Source: UTCHB3 sp964531325
GTDB lineage: Bacteria; Bacteroidota; Ignavibacteria; Ignavibacteriales; Ignavibacteriaceae
Assembly (NCBI GenBank): GCA_964531325.1
Contig: CAZHCW010000012.1
Span: forward strand, 62,001-126,000
DNA length: 64,000 nucleotides
Direction: 5' to 3'
Part shown: positions 8,427 to 16,540 of the stretch, piece by piece
Position numbering within the stretch: the first letter of the stretch is position 1
Layout: each line of letters starts with the position of its first letter
Made by a program: the position numbers and the translations under genes
The notes under the pieces: generated by a model
Told to the model about the DNA's origin: nothing
Databases searched by the model: none
The model's input: only the letters and a program-made list of their open reading frames with translations

Positions 8427-9419
8427 ATGTCACTAAAAGTTGGAATAAATGGATTCGGAAGAATCGGTAGATTAGTATTCAGAAGAGCACTTGATGTTGG
8501 TGGAATAGATATAGTTGCTATTAACGATCTGACAGATGCCCGTACACTGGGTCATCTTTTAAAATATGACTCGGTTCACGGAAAATTTAATGGCACAGTT
8601 GCAGTTGAAGGTAATGCTTTGATTGTAAACGGGAAACGGATCGAGATAACAGCAGAAAGAGATCCTGCAAATCTGAAATGGAAAGAATTCGGTGCTGAAT
8701 ATGTGATCGAAGCTACCGGTGTTTTTGCTACAAAAGAAAAATGTATGCCACATATCGCAGCCGGTGCAAAAAAAGTTATCCTTACCGTACCTGCAAAAGG
8801 TGATATTGATGCAACCATAGTTATGGGTGTAAATGATGATATTTTAACCGGTGAAGAAGTGGTAATTTCCAATGCTTCATGTACAACAAACTGCCTCGCT
8901 CCGATGGCAAAAGTATTGAATGACACCTTTGGTCTTGAAAAAGGTTTCATGACAACAGTTCATTCATATACAAACGACCAAAGAGTTCTTGATTTCCCAC
9001 ACAGTGATCTAAGAAGAGCCAGAACAGCAGCAACAAATATTATCCCTACAACCACAGGTGCTGCAAAAACAGTAGGTAAAGTTATCCCTTCGCTTAAAGG
9101 AAAACTTGATGGGTTCTCACTTAGAGTTCCTACACCTGACGGCTCAATCACCGATTTTGTTGGAATACTTTCAAAAGAAGCAACAATTGAAGAGATCAAC
9201 GCAGCAATGAAAAAAGCTGCCGAGGGTCCGATGAAAGGTGTTCTTGAATATACAGAAGACCCAATCGTTTCATCTGATATCGTTCATAACCCAAGTTCAT
9301 GTATCTTTGATTCGCTCTCCACTATGGTGAACGGAAATATGGTTAAAGTTGTCGGTTGGTACGATAACGAATGGGGTTATTCATGCAGAGTTATCGATCT
9401 TCTAAAAAAGATTGCATAA
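8427..9419 (+). CDS. gap: Type I glyceraldehyde-3-phosphate dehydrogenase
   Basis: 330 residues, full length for the family. It oxidises glyceraldehyde 3-phosphate to 1,3-bisphosphoglycerate with NAD in glycolysis and runs in reverse in gluconeogenesis. The Rossmann start KVGINGFGRIGRLVFR is present, the catalytic Cys is residue 152 in SNASCTTNCLAP, and the C-terminal WYDNEWGYS motif is intact. GAGGAG lies upstream of the ATG. It is followed by a strong terminator and then pgk, the next glycolytic enzyme. The divergent neighbour is the Crp/Fnr regulator. Confidence 0.98.
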   Translation: MSLKVGINGFGRIGRLVFRRALDVGGIDIVAINDLTDARTLGHLLKYDSVHGKFNGTVAVEGNALIVNGKRIEITAERDPANLKWKEFGAEYVIEATGVFATKEKCMPHIAAGAKKVILTVPAKGDIDATIVMGVNDDILTGEEVVISNASCTTNCLAPMAKVLNDTFGLEKGFMTTVHSYTNDQRVLDFPHSDLRRARTAATNIIPTTTGAAKTVGKVIPSLKGKLDGFSLRVPTPDGSITDFVGILSKEATIEEINAAMKKAAEGPMKGVLEYTEDPIVSSDIVHNPSSCIFDSLSTMVNGNMVKVVGWYDNEWGYSCRVIDLLKKIA

Positions 9420-9438
9420 TTTCGTAATTATTTTCTAC

Positions 9439-9467
9439 GACGCAGTTTCGGCTGCGTCTTTTTTTTT
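9439..9467 (+). terminator. Rho-independent terminator between gap and pgk
   Basis: Perfect 7-bp stem GACGCAG/CTGCGTC with a 6-nt TTTCGG loop, followed by nine T. It probably lowers pgk expression relative to gap if the two share a transcript. Confidence 0.88.
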
Positions 9468-9494
9468 ATGGTGTAACCAAAACACGGCAATAAA

Positions 9495-10691
9495 ATGAAA
9501 AAATTGACAATTGATAATGTTGAATTAAAAGATAAAAAAATACTTGTGAGGGTCGATTTTAATGTCCCTCTTGATGAAAACTTAAATGTAACCGATGACA
9601 ACAGGATAATTGAATCGCTGCCAACAATTAAAAAAATAATTGCTGATGGTGGTAAAACAATCCTGATGAGCCATCTCGGAAGACCAAAAGGAAAAGTTAA
9701 TCCTAAATACACCTTGAAACCTGTTGCTGAAAGACTGGCGCAACTGCTGGGTCAGGAAGTGAAATTTGCACCGGATTGTATAGGTGAAGAAGTTGAAAAA
9801 CTTGCCAATGGTATGAAACCGGGTGAAGTTTTATTATTGGAGAATCTCAGGTTCCACCCTGAAGAAGAAGCCAATGATCCTGTTTTTGCTGAAAAACTTT
9901 CGAAAATTGCAGATATCTATGTGAATGATGCCTTTGGAAGTGCACATCGTGCTCATGCTTCAACTGAAGGTGTTACTAAATTTATCAAATCTGCGGTTTC
10001 CGGTTATCTCATGAAAAAGGAACTTGACTATCTTGGAAGTGCTCTTTCTGTTCCTGTTCGTCCCTATTGTGCTATATTGGGGGGGGCAAAAATATCTGGC
10101 AAGATAGATGTCATCAATAATATAATTGATAAAGTGGATACTTTGATTATTGGTGGTGGAATGGCATATACATTCTTCAAGGCGATGGGTTACGAAATAG
10201 GTACCTCACTGCTTGAAGCCGAGAAGGTTGACCTTGCAAAAGAACTCCTTGAAAAAATAAATGCCAAAGGATTAAACTTTTTACTTCCTGTTGATGTTAG
10301 AGTAACAGCGGAGTTCAGTAATGAATCACCCGCTGAGACTGTTCAAGTGGATAAAATGCCTTCTGACAAGATGGGTTTGGATATTGGACCCGAAACAATT
10401 AAATTGTTTTCAGAAGCTATCAAAAAATCAAAAACTGTTGTTTGGAACGGTCCTATGGGTGTTTTTGAATTTGATAATTATGCCATTGGAACAGATGCAA
10501 TTTCAAATGCTCTTGTTGATGCAACTGCAGCCGGTGCAGTTACAGTTGTAGGTGGTGGCGACTCCGCTGCGGCAATTGCCAAAGCCGGATTAAAAGATAA
10601 AGTTACTCATGTCTCTACAGGTGGCGGTGCTTCCCTCGAATTTTTGGAAGGGAAAGTGCTCCCCGGAGTAGATGTTCTTAATAATGCTTAA
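9495..10691 (+). CDS. pgk: Phosphoglycerate kinase
   Basis: 398 residues, normal length. It transfers phosphate from 1,3-bisphosphoglycerate to ADP. The N-terminal domain has VRVDFNVPLDE, the substrate-binding MSHLGRPKG and LLLENLRFHPEEE; the C-terminal nucleotide domain has AILGGAKISGKI, NGPMGVFE and GGGDSAAA. It lies 75 bp downstream of gap, beyond a terminator, and no separate promoter with a good match was seen. A second strong terminator follows it. Confidence 0.98.
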   Translation: MKKLTIDNVELKDKKILVRVDFNVPLDENLNVTDDNRIIESLPTIKKIIADGGKTILMSHLGRPKGKVNPKYTLKPVAERLAQLLGQEVKFAPDCIGEEVEKLANGMKPGEVLLLENLRFHPEEEANDPVFAEKLSKIADIYVNDAFGSAHRAHASTEGVTKFIKSAVSGYLMKKELDYLGSALSVPVRPYCAILGGAKISGKIDVINNIIDKVDTLIIGGGMAYTFFKAMGYEIGTSLLEAEKVDLAKELLEKINAKGLNFLLPVDVRVTAEFSNESPAETVQVDKMPSDKMGLDIGPETIKLFSEAIKKSKTVVWNGPMGVFEFDNYAIGTDAISNALVDATAAGAVTVVGGGDSAAAIAKAGLKDKVTHVSTGGGASLEFLEGKVLPGVDVLNNA

Positions 10692-10698
10692 TATTCTG

Positions 10699-10731
10699 TT
10701 GGAGTTGCCCTGACAGGGCAACTCCAATTTT
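10699..10731 (+). terminator. Rho-independent terminator after pgk
   Basis: Perfect inverted repeat of about 13 bp (TTGGAGTTGCCCT/AGGGCAACTCCAA) around a 3-nt GAC centre, followed by TTTT. Confidence 0.85.
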
Positions 10732-10747
10732 AAATTAAAGGAATCAG

Positions 10748-11716
10748 ATGTCAAACGGAAACTACCGCCCGGTCGGTTTTGGATTTATCTCCCCTGTAAT
10801 TAAAAGTCTCCTCATTGCAAATGTTGCAGTTTTTTTCATCGAAATGATGACTGAGGGAATAAGGTCAGGTGGTGAACCTCTTAGCAGTATGTTCACTCGA
10901 TTCTTTGCACTTTTCCCGGTTGGGGACGGGTTTCTTCCGTGGCAGTTGTTTACTTACCAATTTATGCACGCCAATTTTAGCCACATCTTTTTTAATCTTT
11001 TCGCACTGTGGATGTTTGGCACAGAGGTTGAATATACACTTGGTTCGAAAAAATTTCTTATTTTTTATCTCGCCTCAGGAGTGGGTGCAGGACTTCTCCA
11101 TTTAGCAACCCCTTTATTGGGAGTTGACCCGGCAATAACAGTGGGAGCTTCGGGTTCCCTTTATGGTGTGATGATTGCGTTTGCGCTATTTAATCCTGAC
11201 AGATATATATATATCTATTTCCTTTTACCAGTAAAAGCAAAATACTTAATTGGATTTATGATCCTGCTCGATCTTTTTATGTTTGGAAATGCGAATTCAA
11301 ATGTTGCACATCTTGCGCATATTGGAGGAGCAATCACCGGTTTTCTATTCCTCTTCTTTGATCCGGCAGTTTATTTTCCATTCAAAACGAGACTTAAAGG
11401 TGGGGGGAGGGGTCCTGGTCAATTTTCCTCAGGATTTCCTTTCAATCGTGAAGAAGATGACGATGACAACTACTCATCAAGCACCCGTACAACACCCAAG
11501 CCGAAACAAGGAATTAGTTTTGGATTTGGTTCAAAGAAGGGGAGTGACAAGGTAGTGGATGCAAAATTTAAGGATGTATCCGATGACTCGATAACGCAAG
11601 ATGAAATTGACAGGATATTAGACAAGATAAGTGTATCGGGTTACAAGAACCTTTCAGAGAAGGAAAAAAAGATTCTATTTGAGGCGAGTAACAGGATGTC
11701 AAAAAAGAGTGATTAA
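10748..11716 (+). CDS. Rhomboid-family intramembrane serine protease with C-terminal DUF6576-like tail
   Basis: 322 residues. Six hydrophobic segments lie between about 15 and 215, followed by a charged soluble tail. The catalytic dyad is visible as Ser135 in VGASGSLYG and His191 in HLAHIGGA. The tail carries a Gly-rich linker, an acidic EEDDDD stretch, and a final motif (DEIDRILDKISVSGYKNLS, near residues 285-305) that matches the DUF6576 segment often found at the end of Bacteroidota rhomboids. It would cleave membrane-embedded substrates, which cannot be named. AAAGGA precedes the ATG. Its stop overlaps the likely GTG start of the following lipoprotein gene by eight bases, suggesting coupling. 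Confidence 0.93.
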   Translation: MSNGNYRPVGFGFISPVIKSLLIANVAVFFIEMMTEGIRSGGEPLSSMFTRFFALFPVGDGFLPWQLFTYQFMHANFSHIFFNLFALWMFGTEVEYTLGSKKFLIFYLASGVGAGLLHLATPLLGVDPAITVGASGSLYGVMIAFALFNPDRYIYIYFLLPVKAKYLIGFMILLDLFMFGNANSNVAHLAHIGGAITGFLFLFFDPAVYFPFKTRLKGGGRGPGQFSSGFPFNREEDDDDNYSSSTRTTPKPKQGISFGFGSKKGSDKVVDAKFKDVSDDSITQDEIDRILDKISVSGYKNLSEKEKKILFEASNRMSKKSD

Positions 11717-12059
11717 GAGCTGTTTTGGGAAGAGGAGCAAACTTCTTATTCCCCTGTTTCTGTTTTCGATTTCAATTTTGTTATCTGCATGTAGTAAAAA
11801 AGAAGTGGAAACGATACCTGAAGAAAAGTTCATGACTATTTATTTGGAAGTTCTAAAGGCTCAAGACAGTCTGGGTACCTCTGCCATGTTTATGAAACCG
11901 GCACTCGAAGAAATACTAAAAAGGAATGGAGTAAGCAGAAATCTTTATGATAAAACAGTGGAGTTTTACATGAAAAATCCTGAAGATTATAAAGATTTGA
12001 TGTTATTAATGGAGGAAAGGCTTGTTTCACTTAAAGACAGTGTTAGTGCCAAGCCTTAG
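11709..12059 (+). CDS. DUF4296-like lipoprotein
   Basis: The frame is open upstream inside the rhomboid gene, but the sensible start is the GTG at 11709, giving 116 residues that open with a lipoprotein signal (IPLFLFSISILLSAC, lipobox L-S-A-C). A helical domain follows with IPEEKFMTIYLEVLKAQ and a conserved hydrophobic pattern that resembles DUF4296, a family of small Bacteroidota lipoproteins of unknown role. There is no strong ribosome-binding site, so it is probably translated by coupling to the overlapping rhomboid gene. Its stop codon overlaps by 4 bp the stop codon of the convergent TPR gene. Confidence 0.7.
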   Translation: MIKSCFGKRSKLLIPLFLFSISILLSACSKKEVETIPEEKFMTIYLEVLKAQDSLGTSAMFMKPALEEILKRNGVSRNLYDKTVEFYMKNPEDYKDLMLLMEERLVSLKDSVSAKP

Positions 12060-13546
12060 TTTTCTGCTGTAATCGCTTTGGTACACTGCTCAATTACAAT
12101 TTGAAGATAAATATCACCTGGGTTGATCTTTAATGCTTTTCTGTAATAACCCAATGCCTCGTTAAATTTCTTCATATTAAAAAACTCGTCACCGGTGCGT
12201 TTTAAGGTCAACATTTCTGTTGTTGTTTGTTTTGGTCCGTTCGATGTATTCGGTTTAATCTCTGCTGATCGTTTTATTCCATCTTCACACTCTGTTTTAC
12301 AATATCGCAGATACGGATTTTCCGGGTCACTGACAAGAAGAGTATTATAGATTTCAAGTGCACCGGCGAATTTTTTTTCCGTTCTTAGATTGTTCGCTTC
12401 TCTTAACACCTCCTCATAAGCCTCAAGTTCATAATTCTCGTAACCTTTACTGTTCGGTTTAGATTCTTCGTCTGAAGTTTGGTTCACCAGATGTTCAAGC
12501 TCTTGAATATAAACTTCGAGAGAGTAGTCGAGAGGCTGATCAGATTTTGCTTCTCTAAAATAGAAGAGGGCATCCTGATATCTTCCCTCGCTGAAAAGTT
12601 TTTCCGCAACAGTTTTTGAATTCAGGGTATCGTCCGGCTCTGAAATTTGTTGTATTTTCTGCTCAGGTTGAGGGTCAAAAATTTTACTTTGTTTCAGGAT
12701 GAATTTATCGATGTTTTCATCTGCAATTTCTATATTGACATTCTCGATACCAAATCCTGTTTTGTCAGGTTCATTTTTAAGTTCCTGGACAATCTGACTC
12801 CCTTTTGGGAGTGTTTTAATTCCTGAATCAAAGATTAAATCGATTTTAGAGAGAAGACCAACAATTTGGTGTTTCTCCTCCAGTTTTGCTGCTGCTAATC
12901 TGCAATACTCATGATCTTTTTTTGAGATATCATTAAATAGTTGCAGAAGATCATTCAGAAGCTTTGTTTTTGAAGCTGATAATTTTGAAAGTTCGTCCTG
13001 GTATTTTTCAACAGTTTCATTAAGAGTGTTTTGTAAATCAGAGATTGTTGCCTCGAAGCCGGCTTGCAGTTTAATTTTTGTTTCTTCTCTAATTGATTCC
13101 ACAAAACTTTGAGGCAGGTCTTCAAGTTTTGGTTTTTTTATATTGCTGATGATATGTTCAAAAACTTCAGTAAGAATTTTAATGTCGGCTGCCGCAATTT
13201 CTCTTATTTTTTTATTAGGAGCGCGTAGTCCAAAGCCATACTCTTCTTTGAGTTTTACGAATTTCGCTTCAATCACATTAAGAGAGTCATCCTCAGAAGC
13301 AACAAGCAGCGAATAAGCATCACTAAAAGAAATTGACCCTTCTGTCTCGGAACCTTTGGTTAAGAGATGATATGCCTCTTCGAGAGCTTTTTTATTTTTT
13401 AAAAGGGTTTCCTTTAAAAATTTCGAAGTTGAGTTGTCGATTTGACGGGTCAGGTCACTGTTTAGCTTGTTAAAAGCCCTGGTAACCACATCGGGATCGG
13501 CACCTTCTTTAATACCTAAAATGTCGCAAGCTTCTGAATGGGTCAT
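12056..13546 (-). CDS. Cytoplasmic TPR protein with degenerate J-like N-terminal repeats
   Basis: 496 residues, no signal peptide or membrane segment. The first about 62 residues (ACDILGIKEGADPDVVTRAF ... KALEEAYHLL) have the helix pattern of a J domain but no HPD motif. A second similar unit follows (about 74-135, FSDAYSLLVASEDDSL). The middle (about 150-220) is a predicted coiled coil (ETVEKYQDELSKLSASKTK). Three TPR-like units fill the C-terminus (about 316-345, 375-410 and 450-485, e.g. FFNMKKFNEALGYYRKALKI). I do not recognise a named family. It is likely a scaffold or adaptor, but no partner can be read from the sequence. It overlaps tail to tail with the DUF4296 gene and lies 40 bp downstream of the metallophosphoesterase gene. 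Confidence 0.8.
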   Translation of the reverse strand: MTHSEACDILGIKEGADPDVVTRAFNKLNSDLTRQIDNSTSKFLKETLLKNKKALEEAYHLLTKGSETEGSISFSDAYSLLVASEDDSLNVIEAKFVKLKEEYGFGLRAPNKKIREIAAADIKILTEVFEHIISNIKKPKLEDLPQSFVESIREETKIKLQAGFEATISDLQNTLNETVEKYQDELSKLSASKTKLLNDLLQLFNDISKKDHEYCRLAAAKLEEKHQIVGLLSKIDLIFDSGIKTLPKGSQIVQELKNEPDKTGFGIENVNIEIADENIDKFILKQSKIFDPQPEQKIQQISEPDDTLNSKTVAEKLFSEGRYQDALFYFREAKSDQPLDYSLEVYIQELEHLVNQTSDEESKPNSKGYENYELEAYEEVLREANNLRTEKKFAGALEIYNTLLVSDPENPYLRYCKTECEDGIKRSAEIKPNTSNGPKQTTTEMLTLKRTGDEFFNMKKFNEALGYYRKALKINPGDIYLQIVIEQCTKAITAEN

Positions 13547-13586
13547 TTACAAATTTCTGAATGTATCATTTACAAATTTATCTCTT

Positions 13587-14753
13587 TTACAACGGAAAAT
13601 AAAAAACTTCTGTTGCTTTTCCCTCGTCGTCAGGCACAATTACAGTGAGAAGCGCAGTTCCGTCGCCATAAACTTCATATTTCATAAAACCTGAGAAAGG
13701 GGAGGCGAAAATTGTGCCATCACCGGTGGAAACGGTTCCATCTGTCCATCTTGTTCCTTTCCCTGAAATAATCTGTATTGTATTACTAATCGGATCTCTT
13801 ATAACCTGGAGAGAGTGTTCGTGTCCCGACGCTGAAAAAACAGGGTTATATTTTTTGGAAATATCACGCATTTTTTCAGTATAGCTCCTGTAAACATCGT
13901 TTGACATATCCTGCGGCGTAATACCATTGCTCCTTAAAATCGGGTAAATGGAACCCACCACCGGTAGAGGCAGAAGAAAATATTTGTTAAATGCTGTAAG
14001 TGGGAAAATATGTTTTTTCCAATCAAATTTTCCACCATGTTCGCCATATGTAATGTAGGGGTGATGATGCAGAAGGATACATTTTCTACCTTTCGAATTT
14101 TTTAAAATCAATTCGAGATTATTAAAAAATGTATTTTGGTCAACCGGTTTACATTCTGATAAATCGGGGACCCCCAGCCAATCTCGAAACAGCCGTTGAC
14201 TGTCGAAATAGATCAAACGCAGGTTTTCATTTATATCAACATAGTCGGGACCCTGACAGCCGTTTTCGGGGAGGAGTTGCGCCCGGGAAGAGCTGAATTT
14301 ACGGATAAACAACTCCTGATTTTTCATCAATTTGTTCCCCTCAGGGGAGTTGTTGTCCCAATCGTGATTTCCTGCGATAAAAAGTGCCCGGTGTTTTACT
14401 CCAAGAGCATTAATCTGATCTTTAATATAGTTCTCTGCCCTCGTCCTGTCGGGGTGATTTTCATCAGGGAGACCGTGATCATAGATATTATCGCCAAGAA
14501 AAATGACAAGGGAGGAGTCAGGATTTGATTTTGAAATTTCAGTTTGAAGGGAAACAAGTGCCGGCTCGGGGTCATCACTTCTTGTTTTTCCGGCATCACC
14601 AATCAGGTAGAGAGTGTAAATCGCTTTTTTTGTTCCGGTTGGCTTAAAGGATTCACCATCTTTTATGTAGTTGCTTCCGAGAGAACATCCGGGTAGAACA
14701 AGAATCAAGTAGGAGATTAATAATACAGGGAGCAGCAGCAGTGGTCTTTTCAA
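13587..14753 (-). CDS. Calcineurin-like metallophosphoesterase lipoprotein
   Basis: 388 residues. The only usable start is a TTG at 14753; there is no in-frame ATG before the conserved region. The N-terminus is a lipoprotein signal (LLISYLILVLPGC). Metallophosphoesterase motifs follow in order: LIGDAGKT, FLGDNIYDHG, IAGNHDWDNN, LLHHHPY and SGHEHSLQV, giving the full di-metal ligand set. Related Bacteroidota proteins are exported or outer-membrane-anchored acid phosphatase-like enzymes, and the substrate is unknown. It is divergent from the SWIM gene across 127 bp and leads into the TPR gene 40 bp downstream, probably as one transcript. Confidence 0.88.
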   Translation of the reverse strand: MKRPLLLLPVLLISYLILVLPGCSLGSNYIKDGESFKPTGTKKAIYTLYLIGDAGKTRSDDPEPALVSLQTEISKSNPDSSLVIFLGDNIYDHGLPDENHPDRTRAENYIKDQINALGVKHRALFIAGNHDWDNNSPEGNKLMKNQELFIRKFSSSRAQLLPENGCQGPDYVDINENLRLIYFDSQRLFRDWLGVPDLSECKPVDQNTFFNNLELILKNSKGRKCILLHHHPYITYGEHGGKFDWKKHIFPLTAFNKYFLLPLPVVGSIYPILRSNGITPQDMSNDVYRSYTEKMRDISKKYNPVFSASGHEHSLQVIRDPISNTIQIISGKGTRWTDGTVSTGDGTIFASPFSGFMKYEVYGDGTALLTVIVPDDEGKATEVFYFPL

Positions 14754-14880
14754 GGCAATATCAAAAATGTTTAAAAATCTTTACCAAATGTAAATATATT
14801 CAATTATTAAATTTTGGGTAAATTTGATGTTTTGAATGTAATTCATTTTGAGATATAATTGAGGTACTCTCCGGATTCCA

Positions 14881-15471
14881 ATGGAAAAAGTTGATGAAAG
14901 TAAAGTGACAGAGTCAAAAGTTAAAAGACCGGTTAAAAAAGGTCTGCGTGAGTTTGATGATCTTCGGATTGCAATCAGCAGCATGGAAGAGCACAACTCA
15001 TCTTTTTATTATCACCCTGTATTGGATTATGGTGTGGAACTCGATTCTGTTACTTTGAACAAAATCGCAAAAATCGGATGTAATTGTGATGAGTTTAAGA
15101 AAAACAGGGAAAATATCCTCAAAACTTTGGAAATCCGGTTTATTTGTAAACATGTTGCGGCGAAGTTGATCGAATTATCTCTTCATCCGATAATTATCCT
15201 CATGCTTCGGAATAAAGTAAAACATGGTAATGAGAGGTATGTGATGTTGTCAAATGAGGAACCGGTAATTTTAGGGTTTGTATCTTTCGTAAAATTAACC
15301 TGGATAAATGTGTATCATTATGACAGTAATCGAGATGTTGCGATTAGATTTTCCTTCAACCCGTTTGAAAATAAATGGTCTTATGGTAAACTCCCCCCTG
15401 ACGGCCGAGCGATTGAAAAGAAAATTATGACTCTGCTTCGGCAGACATTTCAACAAGCCGAACCGGGATAG
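14881..15471 (+). CDS. Stand-alone SWIM-type zinc-finger protein
   Basis: 196 residues, soluble, with a basic N-terminus (KRPVKKGLREFDDLRIA). Residues about 68-95 contain CNCDEF ... FICKHVAAKLIEL, the CxC-xn-CxH pattern of the SWIM zinc finger. SWIM domains bind DNA or protein in helicases, transposases and recombination cofactors, but here no catalytic domain accompanies the finger. The C-terminal half has beta-strand-like sequence (LGFVSFVKLTWINVYHY) and no recognised family. A TAAATTTG -7-like box lies at 14819-14826 without a good -33 partner. It faces a repeat-rich convergent gap before yigZ. Function is unknown and the finger assignment is by motif only. Confidence 0.75.
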   Translation: MEKVDESKVTESKVKRPVKKGLREFDDLRIAISSMEEHNSSFYYHPVLDYGVELDSVTLNKIAKIGCNCDEFKKNRENILKTLEIRFICKHVAAKLIELSLHPIIILMLRNKVKHGNERYVMLSNEEPVILGFVSFVKLTWINVYHYDSNRDVAIRFSFNPFENKWSYGKLPPDGRAIEKKIMTLLRQTFQQAEPG

Positions 15472-15478
15472 TTACGCG

Positions 15479-15588
15479 GATGAAGATTTTTGATAGTTCC
15501 TCGGATTTCATGGATTCAACACAGATTTTCAAAGATGAAGATTCTTGATAGTTCCACGGATTTCACGGATTCAACACGGATGAGACGG
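15479..15588. repeat. Two tandem 55-bp degenerate copies of a dispersed repeat
   Basis: GATGAAGATT followed by TTGATAGTTCC, CGGATTTC and GGATTCAACAC occurs at 15479 and again at 15534, about 80-85% alike by eye. A third, shorter relative lies at 61571-61616. Both places are gaps between convergent genes. No open frame and no terminal inverted repeats were seen. Confidence 0.8.
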
Positions 15589-15648
15589 ATGAGGTGGATG
15601 AACGCAGAGGGATCTGTTAGTTAATCACTCAAGTTTCTCCCGTCTTAA

Positions 15649-15840
15649 GTTCAGGTGTTCTAAAGTTCTAAAGTTCTGAGGTTCCGAAGTTCTCATGTTC
15701 TAAAGTTCTAAAGTTCTAAAGTTCCGAAGTTCTGAGGTTCCGAAGTTCTCATGTTCTAAAGTTCTAAAGTTCTAAAGTTCTAAAGTTCCGAAGTTCTAAA
15801 GTTCTAAAGTTCTGAGGTTCTGAAGTACTGAAGTTCTAAT
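15649..15840. repeat. 8-bp tandem repeat array, 24 units
   Basis: Twenty-four consecutive 8-mers based on GTTCTAAA, with variants GTTCTGAG, GTTCCGAA and GTTCTCAT recurring in a partly ordered way (GAG-CCGAA-CAT blocks appear twice). The phase never breaks over 192 bp. There are no spacers, so it is not a CRISPR array. The last unit contains the TAG stop of yigZ on the other strand. Together with the 55-bp repeats it fills the gap between the SWIM gene and yigZ. Confidence 0.95.
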
Positions 15841-16468
15841 CCTCAAAAAACCTCTCTTCCTTACAATCAGTAATTACAACCTGTCCGTTTGCTCCGGCGA
15901 GAATTTCTTCTAATATCTTTGATGAGTGATCACTTCTGATGAAGGTATCGAGGGTAATCCCGGCGGAATAGTCAGAATCGTTAATTTTTACATGATCATT
16001 GGTTAAATGTCGATACAAAAACGATGATAGTTCATAGGGAGCGGAAAATTGATATTTTTTAAATTGATGCAGTAGAATTTTTTCAGAATTTGAGAGTGCT
16101 TCAATTGCAGTTTCGTAATAGGCTTTTCCCAAGGGACCCGTTCCCAATTTTACTCCTCCAAAATATCTGACAACAATAACTGCGCAGTTATTGAGTCCTG
16201 AATGTTCAATCGCATTAAATATTCGTAATCCGGCAGTACCATTCGGTTCACCATCATCGGAGTATTTAAATGAGCCATCGATCAGTTTGTATGCAGAGCA
16301 GTGATGAACTGCATCATAAAATTGTTTGCGATACAGTTGGAGGATTCCATCAAATTCAGATATTGAGTTCACGGGATAAGCAAATGCAAGAAAGATTGAT
16401 CCCTTCTCTTTATATTTCGATTCTGATTTTGATTTAATAGTAGTGTAAGATTGAATTTTTTCTGCCAT
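15836..16468 (-). CDS. YigZ/IMPACT family protein
   Basis: 210 residues from the ATG at 16468; the frame is open further upstream, but that would run into the uvrA start. The IMPACT N-terminal domain (about 20-125) shows the family pattern with KEKGSIFLAFAYPV, HHCSAY, SDDGEPNGTAG and VIVVRYFGGVKLGTGPLG. A C-terminal DUF1949-like ferredoxin-fold domain follows. Bacterial members are widely conserved and thought to bind translation-related factors or nucleic acid, but the biochemical role is unsettled. The stop codon lies inside the last unit of the 8-bp repeat array. It is divergent from uvrA across 72 bp. Confidence 0.9.
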   Translation of the reverse strand: MAEKIQSYTTIKSKSESKYKEKGSIFLAFAYPVNSISEFDGILQLYRKQFYDAVHHCSAYKLIDGSFKYSDDGEPNGTAGLRIFNAIEHSGLNNCAVIVVRYFGGVKLGTGPLGKAYYETAIEALSNSEKILLHQFKKYQFSAPYELSSFLYRHLTNDHVKINDSDYSAGITLDTFIRSDHSSKILEEILAGANGQVVITDCKEERFFED

Positions 16469-16540
16469 GATGAAATTTAATTCATAAAAAGTTTGTTTTA
16501 AATATATAGATAGAATTTGGTTTTTTAACCCGGAAATAAA

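Noticed and set aside
15649..15840. CRISPR-like repeat array
   Set aside because: Units are contiguous 8-mers with no spacers and no cas genes nearby.
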